A stretch of 64,000 nt of DNA from Candidatus Binataceae bacterium. Its GTDB lineage: Bacteria > Desulfobacterota > Binatia > Binatales > Binataceae. How positions within the stretch are numbered: the first letter of the stretch is position 1; the number at the start of each line of letters is the position of its first letter. The stretch covers positions 484,059 through 548,058 of the forward strand of contig DASRHP010000012.1 in assembly GCA_035650475.1 (NCBI GenBank), given 5' to 3'. Positions 36,847 to 45,898 of the stretch are shown here, piece by piece. Both the position numbers and the translations under genes were made by a program. The notes under the pieces were generated by a model. The model ran no database searches and was not told where the DNA came from. It was given only the letters and a program-made list of their open reading frames with translations.

Positions 36847-37751
36847 CGGTCGCGCTCTAAAGCGGCTGCCCACGACTCCACCGCCTGCGGCGCGATCGGA
36901 ATGACTCCGCTGCGCGCAAAGCGCAACAGGAACTCCGCCCAGCCGGGATCGATCGCGCGGATTTGTCCAAACCGAGCGCGTGCTTCGTCCGTACGCCCGC
37001 TCGCCAGGAGGGTCAGCGCCATCCGCGCCACAAATTCCGGCTCGTCGGGATAGGCCGTGCAGCATGTTTCGAGATCTGCCAGCGCACCTTCGACATCGCC
37101 CGCGAACGCTCGCTCGCCCGCCTGAGCGGCTCGGTTATGGGCGCGGGCATACGACAGCAGGCGCTTTATCTCGCCCACCGGGTCGGGATGATCATCAACG
37201 CGGAGCTCAAAGGTTCTCGCCCGCGGATTTTCGCTGCGCTGCCCGGAAACCACGATCAGCGCCGCCGCCTGCTTGCCCCGCAGGTCTCCGCCTTCACGCT
37301 CGGCCGCCTCCATCGCAGCCAGCAGCCGTTCGGCGAGATCGCCCGAGGCGCGTTCGAAGGCGTCCACCATCGCGCGCCACACGGTTTCCCGCGCCATCAG
37401 ATTCGCCTGCGCCGCGCAGGACGCGCCGAGCGCATGCCCCGCGGTGGGCAGACAGGAAGCGCCGGTATGCACGGCCGTCCCTCCGTGTGCGTCGATCATC
37501 GCGACCTGGCGGATGGCGGCGCCGGAGTCCGCGCTCAGTAGCCTCTGGAGCGCCTCCTGGGGCGCAACCCCAGCGCGCAGCAGGCTCAGCCCCTGGTAGC
37601 CATACGCGGGGTTGACGAACGCCTGCGAGGCGATAGCGCCGACGCCCCCTTCGATCCATGGAACGAGCCGCCCGACCGCAAAAAAGCGCGATTGGACGCC
37701 GATGCCGAGCTCCCCAGTGTTGGGGTCGCGCGCCACAATTGAGTAGGTCAT
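36843..37751 (-). CDS. DUF1028 protein (Ntn-hydrolase-like) with C-terminal TPR-like region
   Basis: The first 220 of 302 residues match DUF1028: MTYSIVARDPNTGELGIGVQSRFFAVG, WIEGGVGAIASQAFVNPAYG, HTGASC, GNLMA-like AAQANLMARETVW, GGDLRGKQAAALIVV, ELRVDDHPDPVGEIKRLL. The fold has been compared with N-terminal-nucleophile hydrolases; Thr2 would be exposed if Met1 is removed. Residues 225-290 are Ala-rich paired helices (AGDVEGALADLETCCTAYPDEPEFVARMALTLL), a TPR-like unit. Cellular function is unknown. It lies between an FAD oxidoreductase and the lipoprotein gene on the same strand, with which it is translationally coupled. Confidence 0.87.
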   Translation of the reverse strand: MTYSIVARDPNTGELGIGVQSRFFAVGRLVPWIEGGVGAIASQAFVNPAYGYQGLSLLRAGVAPQEALQRLLSADSGAAIRQVAMIDAHGGTAVHTGASCLPTAGHALGASCAAQANLMARETVWRAMVDAFERASGDLAERLLAAMEAAEREGGDLRGKQAAALIVVSGQRSENPRARTFELRVDDHPDPVGEIKRLLSYARAHNRAAQAGERAFAGDVEGALADLETCCTAYPDEPEFVARMALTLLASGRTDEARARFGQIRAIDPGWAEFLLRFARSGVIPIAPQAVESWAAALERDR

Positions 37752-37830
37752 GTGGATCAGCCGTTATCCCGATGCAGCTATTCAGAGCGGTCGAAGCTGC
37801 GCGCATCGCGGTCTGCGCGAAGCCGCTCGC

Positions 37831-39033
37831 TCAGAGCTTATGGCCGAAATTTGCGCCCATCACGTATTCGTGCTCACCACGGATCAGCCGCCGCTGGCGA
37901 AGACGTTCGAAGCCGAATGGCGTCAGATCGACGGTGCGCGCGCGCCCTTCGAGGATAAGCTCCGCCATCGCAGCGCCCACCGCCGGAGCGGTCTTGAATC
38001 CGGTGCCGCTGAAGCCGGCGGCAACGTACAGTCCGCCCGTGCCGGCTATCGGGCCCAGCACGGCGCGCGAGTCGGGGCTCACGTCGTAGATCCCGGCGTG
38101 GCCCCGCGCGTAGCTCGCGCCGGCCATCGCGGGCACGCGATGGGCCAGGCGCTCGGCCACCTCGGCGACGAAGTCGGCGTCGTTGTCCTCGCGAAAGCCG
38201 TCGGGGTCGGGCTCGTACTCGGCCTTTACGTCGCCCAGGCCGATCAGCGTCAGATCGGCGCCTTGCGGGCGAAAGTAGCTGCCGGAAATCGTGTCGATAC
38301 ATCCGCAATGGCGCACCGTGGGCGCTCGCTTGAAGAATGCGATCTGTGCGCGCTCGGCGCGAATCCCGATCGCGGCGCCCAGCGGCGCGAGCAGGCGGTC
38401 GGTCCACGGTCCCGCCGCCACGCATACGGCGTCCGCCGCGTGGCGCTTGCCCGACAACTCGATCACGCCGCGCGCGCGCCCGCCGGCGGTATCGATCGAC
38501 GCCACCGGTGCATTGAGCATGAACCTTGCGCCGCGGCGCTCGGCCGCTTGCGCCAGCGAACGCGTCGTGGCAACCGGGTCGGCATAGCCGCTTTGCGGCT
38601 CGTAGGCGGCCAGGACGACGTCATCGACGTTTATCGCCGGCTCGAGCTCGCGCAGGTCTGCTGGTTCGACCACGTAGGTATCGACGCCGACCCCGCGCAG
38701 CATCGCGATGTTGGCGCGCAGTCCGTCGGCATTCGGCGCACCCACCACGACCGCGAATCCGGTGCGCACGAAGCCGCATCCGCGCCCCTCGCGGTCGCGC
38801 CCGACCGTCTGGTCCCAGTTGGCGAAATAGGCAAGACTCTTCCACGCCAGCTCGGCTTCGGGCGCGAACGTGTAATGCATCCGCACCAGCGCCCCGGAGC
38901 GCGCCGACATCCCGGCGCACACCTCAGCGCCTTGGTCGAGAACGGTGACTCGGGCCCCGGCGCGGGCGAGATGAAAGGCGAGGGAACATCCGACCACCCC
39001 CGCCCCTACGACAATTACGTCTTCGTTCGCCAT
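37831..39033 (-). CDS. FAD-dependent oxidoreductase (DAO/sarcosine-oxidase-like)
   Basis: A 400-residue flavoprotein of the D-amino-acid/sarcosine/glycine oxidase family, with the dinucleotide motif VVGAGVVGCSLAFHLARAGARV, an ARSGALVRMHY segment next to FAD, AGPWTDRLLAPLG in the middle and GLYVAAGFSGTGFKTAPAVG near the end. The family oxidises secondary or primary amines of amino acids. No signal peptide. It is the first of three minus-strand genes (79 bp to the DUF1028 gene). A role in amino-acid or N-methyl amine oxidation is inferred. Confidence 0.88.
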   Translation of the reverse strand: MANEDVIVVGAGVVGCSLAFHLARAGARVTVLDQGAEVCAGMSARSGALVRMHYTFAPEAELAWKSLAYFANWDQTVGRDREGRGCGFVRTGFAVVVGAPNADGLRANIAMLRGVGVDTYVVEPADLRELEPAINVDDVVLAAYEPQSGYADPVATTRSLAQAAERRGARFMLNAPVASIDTAGGRARGVIELSGKRHAADAVCVAAGPWTDRLLAPLGAAIGIRAERAQIAFFKRAPTVRHCGCIDTISGSYFRPQGADLTLIGLGDVKAEYEPDPDGFREDNDADFVAEVAERLAHRVPAMAGASYARGHAGIYDVSPDSRAVLGPIAGTGGLYVAAGFSGTGFKTAPAVGAAMAELILEGRARTVDLTPFGFERLRQRRLIRGEHEYVMGANFGHKL

Positions 39034-39143
39034 GGTTGTTCGCCCGGCGCGGTTCCCTTTTGACGTAGCGCCCGCGCGCGGCGGCTTTTGCCGGTCGTTT
39101 CGCTAGGGTAAGTTAATCTTTCGTCCCGGGGCTATCAAACCGG

Positions 39144-40322
39144 ATGCGTATTTACCTCGACCATAATGCCGGCGCGCCGCTGCGTCCCGAGGTGCGCGCC
39201 GCAATCGGCCGCTTCCTCGAGGCGGACGAAGGCAACCCGGGCTCAGTGCATCGGAGCGGCCAGCGCGCTCGGCGCGCGCTCGAGCAGGCGCGGGCCCAAG
39301 TCGCCGCGCTCGTCGCTGCGGCGCCGCGCGAGATTGTTTTTACCAGCGGCGGTACCGAGTCGAACAACCTCGCGATTCGCGGCGCGATCGAGGCGAGGCC
39401 GGCGCGCCGTCGGATCGTTACTTCGGCAATCGAGCATTCGTCGATCCTGGCGCCGCTGGAATACCTGGCCTGCCGCGGCTTCGACGTCGTCCGGGTCGGC
39501 TGTGACCGCGAGGGACGCATCGACACCGCCGCCGTCGTCGCCGCCGTGGGCGCCGACACGGCGCTGGTGACGCTCGGCCTTGCCAACGCCGAGGTCGGCA
39601 CGATCCAGGATTTGGCGGCGGTCGCCCCCGCCGCCGAGCGCGCGGGCGCGCTGTTCCATATTGACGCCGCGCAGGCCGCCGGTCGGATTGCGGTGCGGGT
39701 CGCGGAGCTTGGATGCGACCTGCTTACGCTCAGCGGCCATAAGCTCGGCGCGCCGGCCGGAATCGGCGCGCTCTATGTGCGCCAAGGGGTCGCGTTTGCG
39801 CCGGCGACGCTCGGCGGGCCGCAGGAGGCCGGGCTGCGTGCGGGCACGCCGAATCTGCTCGGCGCGGTCGCCTTCGGCGCCGCCGCCGAGGCGGCGCAGG
39901 CACATTTTGGTGAAGAGTCAACGCGCCTCGCCGGTTTAGCGGAGCGCCTCCTGGAGCGGCTAGTCGTCGCAATTTCCGGATTGCGCCTCAACGGGCCTGC
40001 GGACGCATCGCGCCGCCTCGCCAACACGCTCAATTTGAGCTTTCCCGGCGTGCTCGGCGAGAGCCTGCTCATTGCGCTCGATCTGGAGGGCGTCGAGGTC
40101 TCGATGGGCTCTGCGTGCGCGGCCGGCGCGGTCGAGCCTTCGCATGTGCTGCTCGCGATGGGCCTGGGCCGCGACGCCGCGCGCAGCTCGCTTCGACTGA
40201 GTCTCGGATGGAACACGAGCGAGACTGAGGTCGCGTGCGCCGCCGGGATTATCCCACGCGTGTGGAGGCGGGTGATGGCGGCCGAACCGGAGCGCGCGTG
40301 CGGCGGCGAGGTGCGTTCGTGA
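39144..40322 (+). CDS. Cysteine desulfurase (IscS/NifS family)
   Basis: Removes sulfur from cysteine as enzyme persulfide using PLP. The 392-residue protein has YLDHNAGAPLRPEV, TSGGTESNNLAIRG, AIEHSSIL, the PLP lysine K200 in LSGHKLGAP, GGPQEAGLRAGTPN, and catalytic C325 in MGSACAAG. Its stop overlaps the mnmA start (GTGA), and no iscU, iscA or iscR lies nearby, so this copy probably serves tRNA thiolation (YrvO-like) more than general Fe-S assembly. The 110-bp gap to the divergent FAD oxidoreductase gene may hold promoters for both. Confidence 0.94.
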   Translation: MRIYLDHNAGAPLRPEVRAAIGRFLEADEGNPGSVHRSGQRARRALEQARAQVAALVAAAPREIVFTSGGTESNNLAIRGAIEARPARRRIVTSAIEHSSILAPLEYLACRGFDVVRVGCDREGRIDTAAVVAAVGADTALVTLGLANAEVGTIQDLAAVAPAAERAGALFHIDAAQAAGRIAVRVAELGCDLLTLSGHKLGAPAGIGALYVRQGVAFAPATLGGPQEAGLRAGTPNLLGAVAFGAAAEAAQAHFGEESTRLAGLAERLLERLVVAISGLRLNGPADASRRLANTLNLSFPGVLGESLLIALDLEGVEVSMGSACAAGAVEPSHVLLAMGLGRDAARSSLRLSLGWNTSETEVACAAGIIPRVWRRVMAAEPERACGGEVRS

Positions 40323-41413
40323 GTGTGCGGGTGCTGGTCGCGATGTCGGGGGGCGTCGATAGCTCGGTCGCGGCCGCATCGCTGCGCGAGGCCGGCTACG
40401 ACGTCGTCGGCGTCGCGATGCGGCTTGCGCCGGAGGCGCCGACGCCGGCTGCGCGCCGGCGCGCGACGTGCTGTTCGCATGAGGATTTCGAGGACGCGCG
40501 CCGGGTCGCGGAGCGGATGGATTTTCCGTTCTACGTGGCTGACCTGCGGGCCGAGTTCGGCGCGCGCGTGATCGGAAATTTCGTCACCGAATACCTCGCC
40601 GGACGCACTCCCAATCCGTGCGTGATGTGCAACCGCGAGATCAAGTTTGATCGGCTCTGGGAGCGGGCGGCGGCCATCGGCGCCGAGTTCATCGCGACCG
40701 GCCACTACGCGCGGATCGAGCGCGATTCGCGCGGCCGCTTCCATCTGCTGCGCGCCGCCGACCGCGCCAAGGATCAGTCCTACTTCCTGTTCGCGCTCGG
40801 CCAGCAGCAGCTCGCCCGCACGCTGTTTCCGCTGGGTTCGATGACCAAGGTGGAGGTTCGCGAGCGGGCGCGAGCGCTGGGTCTCGCCAACGCCGACAAG
40901 CCGGAGAGCCAGGAGATTTGCTTCGTGCCCGACGGCGACTACGCCGGGTTCGTCGAGCGCGCGGCGGGCGCGCGGCAGCTGCGCCCGGGTGCGATCGTTG
41001 ACGATGAGGGCCGACGGCTCGCCTCTCATGCCGGGGTCCACCGTTTCACCGTCGGCCAGCGCCGCGGTCTTGGCGTGAGTGCGCCGGCGCCACTTTACGT
41101 GCGCGAGATCCGCGCCGCGCGCGGCGAGGTCGTGGTTGGCCGGCGCGAGTCGCTGGGCGCCGCGGGGCTGATCGCGCGCGACCTGTCGCTGGTCGATCCC
41201 GATGCCGTGAGCGGCGCCGCAGTCTTGGAGATTCAAGCGCAGATTCGCTACCGGCATCCCGCGCTGCCCGCCTATCTGGAGACCGCGGCGGACAACCGCG
41301 CGCGTGTTCGATTTGCCGGAGCCACCGGACCGGCGGTGACGCCGGGACAAGCCTGCGTCTTTTACCGCGGCGATGAAGTCGTGGGCGGCGGCTTTATCGA
41401 GTGCGCGCTGTGA
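40319..41413 (+). CDS. mnmA: tRNA-specific 2-thiouridylase MnmA
   Basis: MnmA makes 2-thiouridine at position 34 of Lys, Glu and Gln tRNAs, taking sulfur from a desulfurase. The 364-residue protein has the PP-loop MSGGVDSSV, the catalytic cysteine C101 in NPCVMCNREIKF and the persulfide cysteine C201 in ESQEICFVPDGDY, with KDQSYFLF and the C-terminal HRFTVGQRRGLG. The GTG at 40319 overlaps the desulfurase stop; a second GTG lies two codons on. mtaB starts 11 bp after its stop. Confidence 0.96.
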   Translation: MSVRVLVAMSGGVDSSVAAASLREAGYDVVGVAMRLAPEAPTPAARRRATCCSHEDFEDARRVAERMDFPFYVADLRAEFGARVIGNFVTEYLAGRTPNPCVMCNREIKFDRLWERAAAIGAEFIATGHYARIERDSRGRFHLLRAADRAKDQSYFLFALGQQQLARTLFPLGSMTKVEVRERARALGLANADKPESQEICFVPDGDYAGFVERAAGARQLRPGAIVDDEGRRLASHAGVHRFTVGQRRGLGVSAPAPLYVREIRAARGEVVVGRRESLGAAGLIARDLSLVDPDAVSGAAVLEIQAQIRYRHPALPAYLETAADNRARVRFAGATGPAVTPGQACVFYRGDEVVGGGFIECAL

Positions 41414-41424
41414 GGGGCGGTGCG

Positions 41425-42750
41425 ATGCGCTTTGCGGTGGCGACGCTTGGATGCAAGGTCAACCAGTACGACTCGGCGATGATTGAGTCGCGGCTCGGCG
41501 CGCGCGGGATGGAGCAGTGCGGGTTCGACGAGGTTGCCGACGTCTATATCGTCAACACCTGCACCGTGACCGATCGCGCCGACGCTGAGAGCCTCAGGCT
41601 TGCGCGCCGGGCGCGCCGGCTCAATCCGCGGGCGCGCGTGGTGATGACCGGGTGCCTCGCGCAGGCGAGCCCCGAGGCGCTCGCGGGCGCACCGGAGGTC
41701 GATGCGGTGGTCGGGCTCGGGCGGCCGGGCGACCTGGAGCGTGCGGTGATGGGCGAAGCGGGCGCGCGCGTGATGGTATCCAACCTGCGCAAGGAGCGCG
41801 CCCCGATTGAGCTGGGGGCGGTGGCGCTCACCGGCCATACGCGCGCCTTTCTCAAGGTGCAGGAGGGATGCGATCAGTTCTGCAGCTTTTGTATCGTGCC
41901 GACCTCGCGTGGAACCTCCCGCAGCGTCGAGCCGCGACGCATCTTCGTCGCCCTTGACGGCCTCGCCGCCGCCGGTTTCCGCGAGGCGATTCTAAGCGGC
42001 GTCCATCTGGGCGGCTACGGGCGCGACCTCGAACCGCCGGTCAGCCTGGAGGCGCTGCTCGAAATGATAGCCGAGCGCTCACCGGTGGGGCGCGTCCGTA
42101 TCAGCTCGCTCGATCCCGAGGAGCTGAGCGACCGCGCAATCGAAATCCTCGCCGGCAGCGACAAGTTCTGCCCGCATCTTCATCTGCCGCTGCAGGCCGG
42201 AACCGACGAAACGCTGGGGCGGATGCGCCGGCGCTACGACCTTGCCCATTTTCGCGGGCGCGTCGAAAGAGTGCTCGATGCGATGCCCACGGCCGCGGTC
42301 GGGACCGACCTTATCGCCGGCTTCCCCGGCGAAAGCGTGCGCGACTTCGAGAACTACGTTAGATTCGTTGAAGAACTGCCGCTTGCCTACTTCCACGTCT
42401 TCCCGTACTCGGTGAGGGCGGGAACCACGGCGGCCAAGCTGCCGGGCAGGGTGTCGGCGGCCGAGGTCACACGCCGGGCGGCGATACTGCGCGCGCTGGG
42501 CGAGGAGAAGCGGCGGCGTTTTGCGCAGCGGTTTTGCGGGACCGCACTTAAAGTATTACTTGAGGAGCGCGGAAGAGACGGCCGGCTGGGGGGTTATAGC
42601 CGCAACTACGTCCGCGTCCTGGTGGAGGGCCCCGACTCACTTGCGAACGACGAAGTCGAGGTGGCGATATCGCGCGTCGAGGGCGCTGCGCTCGCTGGCA
42701 CTGTGGTTGCGCGCGGGACGACGGCCACGACCGGCGCGCCTGCGCACTGA
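41425..42750 (+). CDS. mtaB: tRNA t6A37 methylthiotransferase MtaB
   Basis: MtaB adds a methylthio group to t6A37, giving ms2t6A, using two 4Fe-4S clusters. The 441-residue protein has the N-terminal UPF0004 cysteines (LGCKVNQ, NTCTVTD, TGCLAQ), the radical-SAM triad C149-x3-C153-x2-C156 (EGCDQFCSFC), and a C-terminal TRAM-like region. The ATG at 41425 has GAGGGG seven bases upstream. Together with the desulfurase and mnmA it forms a sulfur-based tRNA modification operon. The rnc reading frame begins inside its 3' end. Confidence 0.93.
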   Translation: MRFAVATLGCKVNQYDSAMIESRLGARGMEQCGFDEVADVYIVNTCTVTDRADAESLRLARRARRLNPRARVVMTGCLAQASPEALAGAPEVDAVVGLGRPGDLERAVMGEAGARVMVSNLRKERAPIELGAVALTGHTRAFLKVQEGCDQFCSFCIVPTSRGTSRSVEPRRIFVALDGLAAAGFREAILSGVHLGGYGRDLEPPVSLEALLEMIAERSPVGRVRISSLDPEELSDRAIEILAGSDKFCPHLHLPLQAGTDETLGRMRRRYDLAHFRGRVERVLDAMPTAAVGTDLIAGFPGESVRDFENYVRFVEELPLAYFHVFPYSVRAGTTAAKLPGRVSAAEVTRRAAILRALGEEKRRRFAQRFCGTALKVLLEERGRDGRLGGYSRNYVRVLVEGPDSLANDEVEVAISRVEGAALAGTVVARGTTATTGAPAH

Positions 42751-43444
42751 CGAGGAGCGCGCCGAGCTCGAACATCGGCTGAACTATACTTTTGCGCGCC
42801 CCGAGCTGCTGCGCATCGCGCTCACCCATCCGAGCGCCGCTGTCGGCGCCGATGCCCATTACGAGCGGCTCGAGTTTCTCGGTGACGCGGTACTTGACCT
42901 CGCGATCGCCGACCTGCTGATGCGCCAATTGCCGGAAGCCAAGGAAGGCGTGCTTTCCAAGGAGCGCGCCTCGATCGTCAACGGCCGCACCCTAGCAGCC
43001 AAGGCGCAGGCGATCGGAATCGGGCGCGCGCTGCGGCTGGGCAAGGGAGAGGAGAAAAGCGGCGGGCGCGAGAAGGTTTCGATCCTGGCGGCGTCGTTCG
43101 AGGCGGTGATTGGCGCGATTTATACCGACGGCGGTCTGGCCGCCGCGCAGCGCGTAATCGAAGCGCTGTTCGCCGACGACATCGGCGGTCCGGCCGCCGA
43201 GCGCGACTATAAGACCGAGTTGCAGGAGATCGCCTATCGCCGTTTCCGGACCCAGCCGGTGTACGAGCTGATCGGCTCGCGCGGGCCGGACCATGCCAAG
43301 ATGTTCACCACTCGCATCCGCATCGCCGGGCGCGAGCTCGGCATCGGCGAAGGCGGGAGCAAGAAGCAGAGCGAGCAGGCCGCGGCGCGCGCGGCCCTGG
43401 ACCGTATCGGCGGCGAGCGGCACGAGCGCCATGGGCGGCACTGA
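42707..43444 (+). CDS. rnc: Ribonuclease III
   Basis: Cleaves double-stranded RNA in rRNA and mRNA processing. The protein has ERLEFLGDAVLDLAIADLL, the RNase III signature with catalytic acidic residues, LSKERASIVNGRTLA, AASFEAVIGAIYTDGG and, from DYKTELQEIA onward, a complete dsRNA-binding domain (GxGxSKKxxEQAAARAAL). Homology begins around DEERAELEHRLNYTF, just after mtaB ends. No ATG or GTG is well placed; the TTG at 42707 (about 245 residues, 44-bp overlap with mtaB) is my best choice. It overlaps era by 14 bp. Confidence 0.92.
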   Translation: MRAGRRPRPARLRTDEERAELEHRLNYTFARPELLRIALTHPSAAVGADAHYERLEFLGDAVLDLAIADLLMRQLPEAKEGVLSKERASIVNGRTLAAKAQAIGIGRALRLGKGEEKSGGREKVSILAASFEAVIGAIYTDGGLAAAQRVIEALFADDIGGPAAERDYKTELQEIAYRRFRTQPVYELIGSRGPDHAKMFTTRIRIAGRELGIGEGGSKKQSEQAAARAALDRIGGERHERHGRH

Positions 43445-44327
43445 AAGCCATCGCGCGGGCTTCGTTGCTCTGGGCGGCCGCCCCAATGTCGGCAAGTCCA
43501 CTCTGCTCAATTGCCTGGTCGGGCAGAAGGTCGCGATCGTCACGCCGCGCCCGCAAACCACCCGCCGGCGCATCCTCGGCATCCGCTCCGACCCCGACGC
43601 CCAGCTGATCTTCATCGACACGCCGGGGCTCCATCGCCCGCGCACCGCGCTCGATCAGCGGATGGTCGAGGTCGCGCGCCGATGCCTGCGCGAGGGCGAG
43701 GTTGTGGTGGGAGTGGTCGAGGCGCGCGGGCAGCTCGACCCCGGCGACCGCGAATTTCTGGCCGAGCTGCGCGAGCTAAAGGCGCCGCGCATCATAGCGA
43801 TCAACAAGCTTGACCTGGTGTCGCGCGCCGATCTGATCGCCTGCGCGGAGCAATGCTCGCGCGAGCTGCCCGAGGCGGAGATCGTGCCGGTGAGCGCGCT
43901 CAAGGGCGAAAACGTCGGCGAGCTGCTCAAGGTCATCAAGGCGATCCTGCCCGAGGGCCCTTCGCTGATGCCTGAGGACGAGTACACCGATCAGAGCGAG
44001 CGCGTGCTGGCGGCGGAGATCGTGCGCGAGAAGGTTTTCCTCGCGATGCGCCAGGAGGTCCCGTTTTCAACCGCGGTGGTGGTGGAAAATTTCGTCGAGG
44101 AGCCCCAGCGGCGACTGATCCGGATTGCCGCGCTGATCGTGGTCGGGCGCGAGTCGCACAAGGGAATGCTGATCGGGGCGGGCGGGCGCAGGCTCAAGGA
44201 GATTGGGACCGCCGCGCGGCTGGAACTCGAGGAGCTCTTCGGCGCACGCGTCTTTCTCGAACTGCTGGTCAAGCTCGAAAAGGACTGGACGCGCAACCCG
44301 CGCAAGATCGGGGAGCTCGGACTGTAG
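43431..44327 (+). CDS. era: GTPase Era
   Basis: Era binds the 3' end of 16S rRNA during 30S assembly. The 298-residue protein has G1 GRPNVGKSTLLN, the switch region PRPQTTRRRILGI, G3 DTPGLHRPRTALDQ, G4 NKLDLV, G5 VSALKGENVGELL and a C-terminal KH domain with the VVGRESHKGMLIGAGGRRLKEIG motif. The ATG at 43431 lies inside the end of rnc; recO, often found here, is absent and der starts at once. Confidence 0.96.
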   Translation: MGGTESHRAGFVALGGRPNVGKSTLLNCLVGQKVAIVTPRPQTTRRRILGIRSDPDAQLIFIDTPGLHRPRTALDQRMVEVARRCLREGEVVVGVVEARGQLDPGDREFLAELRELKAPRIIAINKLDLVSRADLIACAEQCSRELPEAEIVPVSALKGENVGELLKVIKAILPEGPSLMPEDEYTDQSERVLAAEIVREKVFLAMRQEVPFSTAVVVENFVEEPQRRLIRIAALIVVGRESHKGMLIGAGGRRLKEIGTAARLELEELFGARVFLELLVKLEKDWTRNPRKIGELGL

Positions 44328-45769
44328 TGGCCAGGCGCATCAACAGCGGCGCCGGCGCGGCGCGCCGCGACGCGCTCGCCGCGCTGCCCGAGGGCGTGGC
44401 GGTGGTGGTTCTGGTCGGACGCGCCAACGCCGGCAAATCGACCCTGTTCAATCGCATCGCCCGCCGCCAGCGCGCGATCGTCAGCCCCGTCGCCGGTACC
44501 ACGCGCGACCTCAACTTCGGCGAGGCCGAGCATCTGGGGCGCCGCTTCTTCGTCGTCGATACCGGCGGTCTGGAGCTCGGTGGGCGCGAGCGGCTCGGCG
44601 AGCGGGTGGTCGAAATGGCGCTGCGCGCGGTGGCCTTGGCCGACGTCGTCGTCTTTATGTTCGACGGCCGCGCAGGGCTTGGCCCGGGCGACCGCGAGGC
44701 GCTGGCGCTGATTCGCGCAACCGGCCGCCCGCTGGTGGCGGTGGTCAACAAGATCGATCGGCCGGCGATGGAGCCGGCGGCGGCCGAGTACTACGCGCTC
44801 GGCGTCAGCCCGCTGATGACGATCTCGGCCGCGCACGGCCTCGGCGTCGGCGAGCTGCTGGACGAGGTCGTCGCGCGTCTGCCGGCTGCGCAAGCACGCG
44901 AGGAAAAGGCGCCCGATCTGCGCCTGGCGCTAATCGGCCGCCCCAACGTCGGCAAGTCGTCGCTGCTAAATCGGCTTGCGGGATTCGAGCGCGCGATCGT
45001 TGATGCGACGCCCGGCACGACGCGCGACACGGTCGATTTGCGAATACACGCTGCCGGGCGCGACGTCCTGCTGATCGACACCGCGGGAATCCGCCGCCCG
45101 ACCCGGGTCGAGGGCGAGCTCGAGCATTACTCCGTGGGCCGTGCGATCCAGACGATCCGGCGCGCCGAGGTTCTGGCGCTGGTCGTGGACGCCACCGAGG
45201 GAATCACCGACCAGGACGCGCGGCTGGCGCGGCTGGTCGAGAAGGAGGGGCGCGCGCTCGTCGTCGTGTGCAACAAATGGGACGCTGCGGCCAGGGCCGG
45301 CCAGCGCATCCCGGCCTTCGTGCGCGAAGCACAGGCGCGAGTGCCGTTCCTGGCCTATGCCGAGATGCTGTTCACCTCGGCGCTGACCGGCGACGGCGTG
45401 GACAAGCTGATCCCGGCGGCGCTCAGGGCCGGCGATTCGTGGCGCACGACGTTCCAGACCGCGCGGCTCAACCGCGTCCTTGCCGAGGCGAGTGCGGCGA
45501 TGGACCCGCCGATGGTCGGACGGCGGCGGCTCAGGCTGATGTACGTCACGCAGGTCGGCCATTCACCGCCGCGGCTCGCCTTTTTTGCCAACGTCGCAAG
45601 CGGCATCCCGCCGCACTACCTGCGGTTTCTTCAGACCCGCTTCCGCGCGGCGCTCGGGCTGGTCGGCACGCCGCTGGTCTTCGAGTTCCGCCGCACCGGA
45701 CGCACTTGGGCCGAGGCGCGCGCGGCGGGCCTTGCGCCTCCCAAGGAGGCCGCCAACGGCCGCAATTAA
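44327..45769 (+). CDS. der: Ribosome biogenesis GTPase Der (EngA)
   Basis: Der acts in 50S subunit assembly and has two GTPase domains. The 480-residue protein has G1 motifs GRANAGKSTLFN (domain 1) and GRPNVGKSSLLN (domain 2), DTGG and DTAGIRRP G3 motifs, NKID and NKWD G4 motifs, and a KH-like C-terminal domain (RRLRLMYVTQVGHSPPRLAFFAN). In domain 1 the common P-N-V of G1 is A-N-A, a small change. The GTG at 44327 shares its G with the era stop (TAGTG). Confidence 0.95.
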   Translation: MARRINSGAGAARRDALAALPEGVAVVVLVGRANAGKSTLFNRIARRQRAIVSPVAGTTRDLNFGEAEHLGRRFFVVDTGGLELGGRERLGERVVEMALRAVALADVVVFMFDGRAGLGPGDREALALIRATGRPLVAVVNKIDRPAMEPAAAEYYALGVSPLMTISAAHGLGVGELLDEVVARLPAAQAREEKAPDLRLALIGRPNVGKSSLLNRLAGFERAIVDATPGTTRDTVDLRIHAAGRDVLLIDTAGIRRPTRVEGELEHYSVGRAIQTIRRAEVLALVVDATEGITDQDARLARLVEKEGRALVVVCNKWDAAARAGQRIPAFVREAQARVPFLAYAEMLFTSALTGDGVDKLIPAALRAGDSWRTTFQTARLNRVLAEASAAMDPPMVGRRRLRLMYVTQVGHSPPRLAFFANVASGIPPHYLRFLQTRFRAALGLVGTPLVFEFRRTGRTWAEARAAGLAPPKEAANGRN

Positions 45770-45898
45770 AAGCCGCGCGCGCAGCGAAGCGGCGGGCGGT
45801 GCGGGAGATTCGACCTGCGCGCGTGTTGTGGAAAAGCCCGGGCGGCTCGTGATGCGCCGCGGGCGGCGCGCCGGTATAGTTAAGCGAAGGTCGATTTC

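Noticed and set aside
45841..45898. guaA promoter at TATAGT (45875-45880)
   Set aside because: There is no acceptable -35 box 16-18 bases upstream, so I mention it only in the guaA entry.
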